DNA of 64,000 nucleotides. It comes from Axinella damicornis (Eukaryota; Porifera; Demospongiae; Axinellida; Axinellidae). Position numbers and translations under genes: made by a program. The DNA lies in contig OZ007507.1 in assembly GCA_963931865.1 (NCBI GenBank), positions 15,744,450-15,808,449 of the forward strand. Reading direction: 5' to 3'. The notes beneath the pieces are model-generated. The model was not told the origin of the DNA and searched no databases. It saw only the letters and a program-made list of their open reading frames with translations. The first letter of the stretch is position 1. Each line of letters starts with the position of its first letter. Shown here in pieces: positions 9,868-19,134 of the stretch.

Positions 9868-9965
9868 GAGTACGCCGGTTCCCATCTGACCACCGAAGCT
9901 AAAGGTGTCTGGTTGAAAGCAGGTTAGCCTCCTGTGATTCCAGTCACGCCTATCCAGCGCTCCTG
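9868..9965 (+). repeat. 5S rRNA-like segment (possible SINE head or pseudogene)
   Basis: GCCGGTTCCCATCTGACCAC followed by CGAAGCTAA closely resembles the conserved part of metazoan 5S rRNA (established landmark CCGGTTCTCGTCYGATCACC then GAAGYTAAGC), which contains the pol III A-box. The 3' half of a 5S gene is not convincingly preserved. It could be a 5S pseudogene or the head of a 5S-derived SINE. Confidence 0.4.
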
Positions 9966-10522
9966 AGGCTTACACTTCGGTGTCTGACCTTTCACGGAGG
10001 GATGGGTGTGTTGTTTTCCCCCTCTTTTTTCTTTTTTCCTGTTTGGTAAATTTAATAGCGTTGTTTCTGTTCGTGGAGGGAGGCTGTAGGCTTGTTTTTT
10101 CTTCCTGATTTTGTTATAAAATTAATTGCTCTGTTAAAACTCTTTTAACCCCCTCATTCTCTTGGGATGTAATATTGGGTTGCATTCTTCATTATTTTTC
10201 TGTTGCCTAAACTCTATGTTAACACATAGCTAGACAAGTTGTTGATGGTGTTGGTATCCGAGGTATGAGATTGTGTTAATTGCTGCCCTCTGATTCTACA
10301 CGTACCAGGACCATGCAACGAAATGCGGCACAGTCTTGTTCCCAGGCTACACTAAATGTAAATCGTTTACAAGGGCAAGACTATAGTCACAGTGTAGATG
10401 CCTTAGGATTGATTAATATCTACAATGTCGTAATTATATCTCTGCTTTTTGTTACGAAATACATTCATACAGAAACAAACAGATGTATGATGTACTGGGT
10501 ATGTTTCGAAGCCTCCAAAACT
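9966..10522. other. No gene seen
   Basis: T-rich sequence at 10020-10200, otherwise unremarkable. Confidence 0.4.
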
Positions 10523-10716
10523 TCACTTTCTCTGACATCCATACGGGCCGGTGAGGGAGACGCTCAGCTCGTTTGGGTTGTTGCTGACCTCTGGACAGCC
10601 CCTGTAGCAGCCGACGGTCCAGGGAAACCCGTCGGGAAGGTGGTAGTGGTAGGTTTCTATGCCCTGGATCAGGTGAGTGTGGCCACAGCATTCATCGAGG
10701 TCAGTGGGGAGGGTCC
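10523..10716 (-). pseudogene. Orphan C-terminal exon of a YHYH-domain protein
   Basis: On the minus strand an exon begins after a TGTCATAG acceptor and ends at a TGA (10523-10525). It reads TDLDECCGHTHLIQGIETYH, then YHLPDGFPWTVGCYRGCP and ends GCQRK. The DEC-GH spacing, YHYH and G-P-T-GCY-G are hallmarks of the YHYH domain, found in secreted proteins of marine animals and bacteria, function unknown. The frame is open. The upstream exons were not recognised to the right (the ERLIN remnant follows on the opposite strand), so this looks like an isolated terminal exon. Confidence 0.55.
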
Positions 10717-11043
10717 CTATGACAGAAGACAATGAGCACACTCACTGGGCACGACAGGATAACATAACTATCCACACCACACCACACCATCATGCACCCA
10801 CATCACACCATGCACCCCCACCACACACCACGCACCCACACCACACACCACATACATGTACCACACACCATGCAGTGCATGCACCCACACCACACACCAC
10901 CACGCAGAGGCAGAGATGGTTGCCCAGGTTACACAGATTGAGTTTGACTGTAAGATCATGGAGAAGGAGAAGAAGAGAATGTCTCAAATCCAGAACGAAG
11001 CACATCTGGCAAAGGTCACTGCTCAAGCAGGTGCAGATTTCTA

Positions 11044-11149
11044 CTAGCCTCATTCCCAGGCCTTCTCACCCTAGTGGTTGTCGCTTGCAGTACCCCCCGC
11101 GTTAGTACTGCAAGCGACAATTGCATGGGGAGGCCTGGGAATGAGCCTA
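11044..11149. mobile_element. MITE, family 1, inserted in the ERLIN-like exon
   Basis: A 106-bp hairpin with ends CTAGCCTCATTCCCAGGCC and GGCCTGGGAATGAGCCTA and inner arms GTCGCTTGCAGTA/TACTGCAAGCGAC. Flanks are GATTTCTA (11036-11043) and GACTTCTA (11150-11157), an 8-bp duplication with one mismatch. The other ERLIN copy (6404-6580) shows the uninterrupted site. Confidence 0.85.
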
Positions 11150-11229
11150 GACTTCTACCTTATGAAGAAACAGTCTGAATCCAACCAAGTATGTGGAGGG
11201 GAGTGTTGGATGTGTGGAAGGGAGTCTGT

Positions 11230-12106
11230 GGAGAGTAGGGTTCCACCGATACTGGCATCGGTATCTGTCCCAATACCAGCCAGAGGTGAGGTATCGGGTA
11301 TCAGCTATTGGAATACTGTGGTATGATGATTTATTAGCCTTGTTCCCAGGCCCGAGACGGCGAGGAGAAAAGGGCCTGGTTTCCACTGTTTGTGCATGCA
11401 CTAAATAGCGGTGGAATTCCACACGCACCGTAGACATTCGATTATGTTTGTACACTCGTGACATCGAAGTGGATAATGCGATCCGTACAGTTAACTGAGC
11501 TGGCTGGCAAAAGCGAGTGGCATGCATTACAACAGTTCTTGATCGTATGCCCTCAGGTGGCAAGACGCTCCTGAATTGAGCTAGAACAGCAACCTGCGAT
11601 TGAAAGATCGATGGGATGTTTCGTGTGGCTACCGTCGCACCGACCGAGTGGAGTCAGTATGCTACCAGACTCTTCCGTTTGTTTTGAATAACAAATGTCG
11701 GGTATATGTAAGTCTGTTGCTGGTGGTGGTGCAATTGTGGTTGTGGCACCTCTCATCTCGCGGATCGAGGAGCAGTGTAGCAAAATAAATAGCATCATAC
11801 ACTCGACCATGTGACTACGAGGACATCATTTGCACCCTCCCCCGTATGAATAAGTGTTGTGGATATAGATAATTAAGCGCATGTGCAAACAGTGGAACCA
11901 GGCCCTTTTCTCCTCCCTTTATCGGGCCTAGGAACGAGGCTAGAATAATAATTGCCCTATGAAAAGAGTGCTTGCTTGAGCAATCAGCTTTTCAATGGCA
12001 GCTTTTCAAGGGTACATTGACACACAGTGGTATCGGTATTGGCCTATTTCATATTCCAATATCGGAATCGGGAGTATCTGGTATTGGTGGAACACTAGTG
12101 GAGAGG
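11230..12106. mobile_element. Outer MITE-like element with GTTCCACCGATACTGG ends
   Basis: GGGTTCCACCGATACTGGCA at the left and an inverted relative, TATCTGGTATTGGTGGAACA, at the right (about 12075-12096). It sits in the ERLIN-like intron and carries a second element (11336-11942) inside it. Confidence 0.6.
11336..11942. mobile_element. Inner element with family-1 ends, nested
   Basis: About 607 bp. Ends TAGCCTTGTTCCCAGGCCCG and CGGGCCTAGGAACGAGGCTA are inverted, and homology extends inward through GAGGAGAAAAGGGCCTGG to an ACAGTGG/CCACTGT block. It is longer than the other family-1 copies and could be closer to the parental transposon. No transposase was recognised. Confidence 0.7.
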
Positions 12107-12134
12107 GAGTGCGGTTTGGAACTTGTGAAGATTG

Positions 12135-12335
12135 TATACACTACCATTTCTCCACTCATTCCTTTTCTCCCCCTCCCTCCCCTTCCTCCTTCCTTCCTCC
12201 CCCTCCCTCCCCTTTCTCCCCCTCCCTCCCCTTCCTCCCCATCCCTCCTTCACTCCCTCCCTCCTTCCTCCCTCCCCCTCCCTCCCCATCCCTCCTTTGC
12301 TCCCTCCTTCCCTTCCTCCCCCTCTTCCCTAGCTC
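12135..12335 (+). repeat. Pyrimidine tract (CCCTCC-rich), about 200 bp
   Basis: Almost pure C/T sequence of CTCCCTCCC variants, upstream of the last ERLIN-like exon. Polypurine/polypyrimidine of this kind can form triplex DNA. The Pro/Ser and Gly/Arg/Glu frames read here are not proteins. Confidence 0.9.
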
Positions 12336-12537
12336 AAACTAACTCCTAGGTTCCTGGAGCTCATGCAGTATCAAGTCATCACCTCCAACTCTACTTCGGC
12401 CCCAACTTCTTCCTCCGGGGCGATGGTACCAGTCCGCAGACCTCCAACACCCCACCACTAGCAGACACACAGGGGACGTACACCAGACTGCCACTGTCGT
12501 CTGAGAACAAAAAGACTAGCAGTAGTTAAGTACAACA

Positions 12538-12596
12538 TAGGCTCGTTCCCAGGCTCCCTTACTGTGCAGGTGGAGGAGCCTGGGAATGAGGTTAGG
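12538..12596. mobile_element. Short family-1 MITE
   Basis: TAGGCTCGTTCCCAGGCTCC and GGAGCCTGGGAATGAGGTTA are inverted around a 20-bp centre. Confidence 0.7.
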
Positions 12597-13126
12597 TCAG
12601 TCTAGTCTTGGTCAGTGGAGTGATGTGTAACCAAGTTTTGTAACTGCATGCCTCAAGCAAGCTGTAGAACACAGATTTTTTGCAAAGTTCTGTTATCATC
12701 CAGGGTATTGTGGCAGATGAATCACTCCTACACATGCGACCCACTGACACGTGCATTTTGCATGGTGTGTGTGGCAGGCCAAACAGAGCCATAGCCATTA
12801 CTGAACATAGCCATTACTGAACATATTACAGTAGACAGTGAAGGAAACCCGCTATCAACATTCTCCACGGTAAAATGTTTGAACACTACCAATGCTTCAA
12901 AATGCATGACGCTGTTAGGTTGGCGTCGCACATAGTACACTATAGAAGCCGTACATCCATTGCATGTGATGTCATAATGGCGAGGGGTGAAGCTACACAA
13001 TGGGGTGGTGTTTCACTTCCATTATGTTGCAAGCAAAATACACAAATCAAGCAATGGTCCCAGCCCTAATGGGCTTTAGTAGCTAAATACGTTCTGAAAT
13101 CGACCTTGCAAAAACTACATAGAAAT
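12597..13126. other. No gene seen
   Basis: Unique-looking sequence with short overlapping frames only. Confidence 0.4.
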
Positions 13127-13510
13127 TAGTCTCGGAACCAGACCCTTCGTGCGGGGGAGGAGGAAAGGGTCTGGGCACGTTCCTACATTCGAGTTGTCCT
13201 CACGGAACGTAATTATGCGTGGTAATTAGCGATCAACTGCGATACCACGCGTACGATCACAGTCGACCTGCTTGTTGCTCTCCTCGACTTTTGTCAGTCA
13301 CTTGCGGGTAACGCGGTACGGCACAGCGATTCGCCATGTCTAGTCACTGGACCGAAAGCCGGCCTGGAGAAAAATCATTTCCCTGACGTCATTCGCAATC
13401 AACGCTTCTGATTCGTTAGGTCAACATTCCGACCTGGGGACAACTCGAATGTAAGATGGTGCCCAGACCCTTTCCTCCTCCCCCGCACGAAGGGTCTGGT
13501 TCCGAGACTA
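13127..13510. mobile_element. MITE, family 2, long copy with 9-bp target duplication
   Basis: A 384-bp element with ends TAGTCTCGGAACCAGACCCT and its complement, flanked by CATAGAAAT at 13118-13126 and 13511-13519. The arms run inward through GGGGGAGGAGGAAAGGGTCT to an ATTCGAGTTGTCC/GGACAACTCGAAT pair, so this is a foldback of at least 75 bp per side. Confidence 0.85.
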
Positions 13511-13754
13511 CATAGAAATCACATTCCCAACAGCTTCCTCTATCATCCAACTGGTGCTGTCACTCATCAGTCTCACGACTGCATTGCCACTGCCTCTAAG
13601 TACCACTTTGCCATGTTGGTCATGTATGCTGATGCTGGGATAGGTCACATAGCTAATGGCTTCAAGCAGCTTTGCAATGCCGATCACGAGTTCAAATTCG
13701 CAACACAAACAGCATGTGAGGTAAACCACGATATAAACACTGCATCACTCTCGT

Positions 13755-13965
13755 GTAGCCTCGTCCCCAGATTCTCGGTACAGGGAGAAGAGGGCATGGT
13801 ATCCACTGTTCACGCATGCGCGGCTCCCCGAGGTTTTTCTGGGAACATGGACAGGTTACTGTGATACTAGTCAGTGTTGCACAACCATCCATTACTGAAA
13901 AAAGGGAGTCATCTATATCACCCACAAGACGCAGCTCTGACAGTCATGCCGTATGCCCACATTGC
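13755..13965 (+). repeat. Dispersed repeat R3, copy 1
   Basis: Shares GCGGCTCCCCGAGGTTTT, GTGTTGCAC, GGGAGTC and AAGACGCAGCTCTG landmarks with 32184-32345, which lies in an intron of receptor B. It begins with a family-1-like end (GTAGCCTCGTCCCCAG). Confidence 0.7.
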
Positions 13966-14018
13966 AGTCGTGTTGCTTCTGTTCACACACACAAGCCTCA
14001 TAGCTGGCTCTCCCTCAC

Positions 14019-14168
14019 CTGTATTTGATCCTGGCCATGTCCAGCAGTCGTCTGGATGCCGGCCTGTCATGGTGCTTGTTACTGACATGCGGCACTTCTG
14101 TGATACCGGACTGGATGATCAACTTGGCACACTCATTGTAGGGGAAGCCACATAGTACATCGTACAAC
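14019..14168 (-). pseudogene. Orphan dCMP deaminase-like exon with altered zinc motif
   Basis: On the minus strand a 150-bp exon runs from a GAAAG acceptor to an ACAG|GTGAGG donor. It reads LYDVLCGFPYNECAKLIIQS, then GITEVPHVSNKHHD and LLDMARIKYR. This matches deoxycytidylate deaminase (established landmarks LFPCNECAKLIIQAGI, SDKYHD, RLLFNMAGV), which makes dUMP for thymidylate synthesis. The zinc motif PCxxC is PYNEC here: the first cysteine is a tyrosine, so the product could not bind zinc normally. The HAE zinc/catalytic motif of the preceding exon was not found. This is most likely an inactive fragment. Confidence 0.65.
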
Positions 14169-14614
14169 CTTTCACATTCGCCGAATTCCAGTTCAAGATG
14201 GCATTGAGCTCGATCTGCAGACTGTGTGCAGTAGTAACGTACTGACAACAAGATCTTGACCGTCATGACTTTGACCACGTGCACCGTCATAATTTTCGTC
14301 TTTGACCCGATAATATACGGAAGAATGCGTAGCGACTGCACCCTTCTCTCAACCAAGTCTGGATCACAGCTAGTGATGTAAGTAAAATAGCTATAGCTAC
14401 AGGACAAGCTCACCCCAAAAACGCCAGTGTCTGCAACTTGAACTTGTACTCGTGGGTGGGACTAGTCTAACAAGCTAGCCTGACAAACTAGCCCTTCACT
14501 TTCAATATTGGTTTGCATGGTGTGGCTGTGAATAGGGTGGGAATTACTGTACCTAGCACTCGAATCATTATAGTTGCCCTATTTCAAAACTTTACTTGCA
14601 GTGTGCGAAAAGCC

Positions 14615-15811
14615 ATGGCAACTTCCAAGGGTGGATATGATTGCGAATTTGTCACTGCACCACCCAAGTCTCTCGAATGCCCCGTATGTCTACTGACTGT
14701 ACGTGATCCACAGGTCGTTAGCTGCTGTGGCAACCAATTTTGTCGACCATGCATCCAGCGAATACGAAATGAAAACAAGCCATGTCCCATCTGTAACGAG
14801 CCCAAATTTACCACTTTTCTACACAAGGGTGTCATGCGTGAAGTGAATTCGCTGATGGTTCGTTGTCCCCAAAAGGAGATTGGATGTGGTTGGGAAGGGG
14901 AGTTGGGCCAGCTGCAGCAACACCTGAACCCTGGGGTGAAGTCATCCGGTAAGGAGTGTGGTTTTATGTTGGTTGACTGCATCTACAAATGTGGCGAGCG
15001 ATTTTCACGCAGGGTAATACATGAGCATGAGTTGGAGGAGTGTGTGAGGCGACCTATTGAAGTGCAGTTTAGCAGCTTAGCTAGAAAGTTGAAATGTGCT
15101 CTAGTTGAAAACCAGTTCCTAACGAAGGAGCTCGGTGAAAAGCTTGATGCAGTAGTTGCTGAGAACCAAGCAATTAAAGCTGAAAACCAAGTGATTAAAG
15201 CTGCTGTGGTCGAAAATCAGTTCTTAAATGAGGAACTTAGTGAGAAGATTGCGGCTGTAATTGCAGAGAACAAAGTCATCAAGGCTGAAAACAAAGCCAT
15301 CAAAGCTGACAACGAATCACTCCAGGAAACAGTCGAACAGCTCCAATCAAGTTGTGCTTTACTGGAGTCTTGCCTGACCCCCATACCTCCTTTCTATTTC
15401 ACCCTCAACAATGTCAAGCACTATATGCAGGAAGACCTTAAGTGGTGGAGTCCACACTTCTATTCCCATGCTGGTGGCTACAAAATGCATTTTGCAGTAC
15501 ACCCTAATGGACTGGGTTCAGCGAAAGGCTCTCACCTTTCACTGTACGTAAGTATAATGCGAGGGGAGTACGATCACCAGCTACAGTGGCCATTCCAAGG
15601 GAAAGTGACCATACAAATGCGAGAAAGTGAGAAATGGGGTGGCGATGCCACGATAAATTTTGGTGGTGCACCTCAGCAATGCGGACAGAGACCGGTAGAT
15701 TGTGACGTTAACCCTGCATTTGGAGTAGGCAAGTTTATTGTACATGATCATCTGTATATTTTTGGTAGAGAGGACAAGATTCGCTTCAGGGTTAGCGGTG
15801 TTGATCTCTAG
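14615..15811 (+). CDS. TRAF-like protein 2 (RING, TRAF zinc finger, coiled coil, MATH)
   Basis: Single-exon CDS of 398 aa, paralog of 3527-4705 in the same orientation about 11 kb away. Start at ATG 14615 (MATSKGGYD), just after an ACTTGCAG acceptor that suggests a spliced leader exon in both genes. Domain order is the same: RING at residues 22-60 (again CGN in place of CGH), TRAF zinc finger (CPQKEIGCGWEG to HEHELEEC), coiled coil with one extra partial AENKVIKAENKAIKAD repeat, MATH to the end. The stretch from SSCALLESCL to SLYVSIMRGEYD is nearly identical to gene 1, while the terminal 60 residues differ strongly. That pattern suggests gene conversion or selection on the ligand-binding end of MATH. 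Likely cytoplasmic adaptor or ubiquitin-ligase-like protein; substrate unknown. Confidence 0.9.
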   Translation: MATSKGGYDCEFVTAPPKSLECPVCLLTVRDPQVVSCCGNQFCRPCIQRIRNENKPCPICNEPKFTTFLHKGVMREVNSLMVRCPQKEIGCGWEGELGQLQQHLNPGVKSSGKECGFMLVDCIYKCGERFSRRVIHEHELEECVRRPIEVQFSSLARKLKCALVENQFLTKELGEKLDAVVAENQAIKAENQVIKAAVVENQFLNEELSEKIAAVIAENKVIKAENKAIKADNESLQETVEQLQSSCALLESCLTPIPPFYFTLNNVKHYMQEDLKWWSPHFYSHAGGYKMHFAVHPNGLGSAKGSHLSLYVSIMRGEYDHQLQWPFQGKVTIQMRESEKWGGDATINFGGAPQQCGQRPVDCDVNPAFGVGKFIVHDHLYIFGREDKIRFRVSGVDL

Positions 15812-17274
15812 ACTATACGACTTTTAACAATGACTACTGAGATTGCAGCTGTACTAGTATTTTTTTACAAACGCAAATTCAGTTTTTGTTTCTGAACTTT
15901 TCATTGTACCTGAGATTGTATGGCATTAGTCGCCTAATTGGTACAGCTAGAAAATACAATGACATGCACATAATCACATGAGCACCAGCAGAGACATTGA
16001 GTTTTTGCACTCAAGACTAGCTACTGCAGAAGTATGTGTGGAGGTATCTTTGTGAAACTATATCATATTTACGTAGTACTAGAGAGGGAGCTATATATAT
16101 ATAGCTACATTAGCCGATTAGATCTGGTGTCATGTTACTATTGAATGAAGGGCTTGTCTGCTTGCATCTGGGAATGAATAGGTCAAAATCAGACCTTTTA
16201 TTCAGTTGGGTGAATGCCATGCGGATGTCACAAGTATCAACAGTGTTGATGGGTGTTTGGTGCTGCAATTCCTAAAATCAACAGCGTTCACAGATATGCA
16301 TGTGAGTGCTACGATAGCTATAGCAACAGCATTGATGGATGTTCGATGCTATACATTAGCTAATAAAATACCAAGCTACATGCAGTGGCCATATATAGTG
16401 AGTAGCAGGTGCATGCAGGCCAAGGTATATAGGTGACTCCAAAGACATGGAATATAACAACCTCCTGAGTTCTCAATTATTGTGAACATGCACTATAGCT
16501 ATCCACTGTTGGGACTAGTTACTGACAACAGTGGAGACCTCAGTGTATTGGGGACCATGCATTATGAGGTCCGAGAGGTGGATCAGAGTTTGATGTCAGA
16601 GTGAACCAAGAGTACAACCTTCACGGTATGCTGTGCTTTTATTGCCTTGCAATAGCTATAAGTCCACTGCAAAAGACTAATTGTGGGTGCTAATTTCAGT
16701 GAGCACATGCAGGTGAATTCTCAAAAATTTTCCTTCACTCTTAGGTGCACTCCTAAATTTGGAATTGGTTGTTGATCAATGAGTGTTTGAGCATGCATGC
16801 ATGGCTCTATAGTCTCGCATGCGGCCAGACCCCATTCCAGTACACATTGGCCATGTGAGACTAGCATGGCTCAGGGCTATATAGTATAGACTTCATACAT
16901 GTAGCTACATATAGGATGCATGCAGTACGTAGAATTATATATATGAGAGGAGAATGTATTGTAGAATGCTATTGGAATGCATTCTGCAAAAATTAAAACT
17001 GAGGGCTACGCTGTGCACTACTACAAGCTCAAGCATGGTGCAACTCATGCTGTCCTGGCCTGCATGAGGCCGTGCACGTTCCGGGCTAATTGAGGCATCC
17101 AGGACGTATCATCGCAGTATAACTTGCGCCGGGCTTCTTCCGTACAACTAGACTGTACGTCAGAAGTAGCTACATGTACTAGTACGCTGTCCCACGTGAA
17201 ATAGATCGTCCCGGCCCCTTGAGTTTACCTGAACGTAATCTGCTTCGTCACTTGCATGTAGTAGTCGATAAATC
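15812..17274. other. Intergenic region, no gene recognised
   Basis: A/T-rich 3' flank of TRAF-like 2 and 5' flank of the polytopic membrane protein. It contains the family-2 MITE at 16808-16863. No TATA box or other promoter element is convincing upstream of 17275. Confidence 0.5.
16808..16863. mobile_element. Short MITE, family 2
   Basis: TATAGTCTCGCATGCGGCCA and the inverted CATGTGAGACTA enclose a short centre. GCATGGCTC occurs at 16799-16807 and again at 16864-16872, a 9-bp target duplication as in the other family-2 copies. Confidence 0.8.
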
Positions 17275-19134
17275 ATGGCAGGCTTGTCAATACCACAGCA
17301 AGTGTTTTTGCTGGCAGTTACAGCTTGGAGCATTTCATTTGTTTATGTTGCTGCAGCTGCAAATACTACCTTCCAATGTCCACCTGGATTTGTACCACAA
17401 CTTCATCAGGGAAACAGCGACAAGAACTTCAGCAGTGACCCAAAGTGCGTATGCGGAAAGTGGGGGTCAGAAAGTCTAGTACAATGTGATGAGAAAACAC
17501 TGGATGCCTTTCTGCCCATATGGGGATGTATGACATACGATAACGACTCAGCAGAACTGTTGATTGGAAAATGCTTTTATACTTTGTTTCGGCATGATCT
17601 TCATCGTTTCACCCTTCAGCTTCCTAGCAACGTCACCTACTTGAATGAGTTTGTGTGTGGGCCATTTGGTCGAGAAGGGCGCTTGTGTGGTCAATGCAAG
17701 CCTGGGTTGGGAACATCCCTCTATGCTAAGGACCTCCGGTGTGTGAACTGCACTGACACACTTTTCCCAGGCTGGGCTATATACATACTTGCTGAGCTTG
17801 TACCATCAACTTTATTCTTAATTCACCATTTTTCTGGTGTTTGGCATTTCGGCTACCTCAGCCCCTTTCAACACATTCATCTTCTTCAGTCAAATGTACT
17901 CCTTGCGATTAAGTTTTCGGTTTGCCTTGAAGGTAGTGACTTCAAGTGAAGATTTTGAGTCTGCTTCTCTTTCAGAAATATCACCAAAGTATATTAAGGC
18001 TCTTGACACTTTATACGGAGTATGGAACTTGCAATTTTTCCGACCGCTTATTCCCTTGTTTTGCATTAAGGAAGGACTTAATGCCCTAGAGGCCCTTGCA
18101 ATGGAATACATATCAGCATTTTACCCACTGGTACTCACAGCTGCTGCATACATTATCATAGAGCTTCACGCCTGTGGTTTCAGACCAATTATGTGGTGCT
18201 GGAAACCCTTTCACAAGTCCTGCGTGAAATTCAGCTGAAAGCAGTAGATCCCAGGGGATCGGTAATCAATGCTTTTGCAACGTTCTTTTTGCTGTCATAC
18301 ACCAAACTGATTTTCACATCAATCAATTTGTTAGCTCCTACAGTAATCCACGACAGTGACTCGACCAGCTGGTTCGGAATAGAAATTGTGCCTTACTTCA
18401 ATCCGACTATCTCATACATGCATGGTGAGCAGGTTTGGCTGTTCATACTCTCTATAAGTGTGCTGATATTTGCAGCTGTTCCTACAGTACTACTCTTTGT
18501 TTATCCTTGTAAGTGTTTCCAGAAGCGCATACAGATCTGGCGCCGCAGATGGCTACCAGTACGTACTTTCATGGATATCTTTCAAGGCTGTTACCAGAAT
18601 GGGACAAATGGCACACGTGATTTTCGGTATTTTTCAGGACTGTATCTGATTTGTAGGCTACCAATCATATTGTCGGCATTGGTAGGTCTGGTCCCAGGTG
18701 CCATGACAGCTGTTGCAGTGTACACAATTCTAGCCATCCTGGTTGCTTATTTGCGACCATACAGGAAGAATCGGTACAATATACTTGACACAATCATGCT
18801 TCTCCTGCTTATAACAATTCATGTAGATATCATTGGAGCCGGATTCCACCACCTGCTGGAGCCCCAAAATGAATCCAGCTTCAAACTATTCTTTAATGTA
18901 CTGAACACATTGTACATAATTCCCCTTCTGTATGCTGCCGTCATGTTTGTATACATGCTGCTCCCAACAAAATTGAAGACAGAACTCCACAAACGTGCTG
19001 AGAACATAAAATTGGGCCGTTGTTGTAATCGGGATGTGAACATGGATGCCGAGGGCAATGCTGTACAGAACAGGCAAGAGGAAGTGGAATTGCCCGAACT
19101 TGAAATAGAAGGAAGGCACGATACTCCATTCTAA
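17275..19134 (+). CDS. LCGxC-type polytopic membrane protein, two compensating frame breaks
   Basis: About 619 aa if read through. ATG 17275 opens a signal peptide (residues 1-28), then a Cys-rich ectodomain ending in GREGRLCGQCKPGLGTSLYA and CVNC. About nine hydrophobic segments follow, e.g. VFGISATSAPFNTFIFFSQ, ISAFYPLVLTAAAYIIIELH, VINAFATFFLLSYTKLIF, SGLYLICRLPIILSALVG, AVYTILAILVAYLRPYRKN, then an acidic C-tail. The coding frame moves from frame 1 to frame 2 at about 17820 (one extra base) and back to frame 1 at about 18230 (one base missing). The 410 bp between are clearly coding in frame 2. No intron can fit at either point. Either the gene is a young pseudogene, or the assembly has two single-base errors. 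I associate such proteins with sponges and cnidarians; function unknown, possibly a receptor or channel. Confidence 0.75.

Larger units (their letters stand above)
10907..12529 (+). pseudogene. ERLIN-like gene fragment, copy 2 (interrupted)
   Basis: Three parts are visible. First, 10907-11043 after a CGCAG acceptor reads EMVAQVTQIEFDCKIMEKEK, then MSQIQNEAHLAK and VTAQAGADFY. Next, a 106-bp MITE interrupts the exon, which resumes at 11158-11188 (LMKKQSESNQ) with a GTATGT donor. Last, after a 1.16-kb intron full of nested repeats, 12350-12529 reads FLELMQYQVITSN, then in a shifted frame LYFGPNFFLRGDG through to TAA. The landmarks match erlins (KVAQVAEI, VMEKETEKK, LQLMKYKAIASNSKIYFG), ER lipid-raft proteins of the SPFH family. 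The MITE introduces an in-frame TAG and the last exon has a frameshift at about 12396. The 5' half of the gene is absent. Confidence 0.65.

Noticed and set aside
12095..12349. Pro/Ser-rich and Gly/Arg/Glu-rich frames
   Set aside because: They come from the CCCTCC pyrimidine tract.
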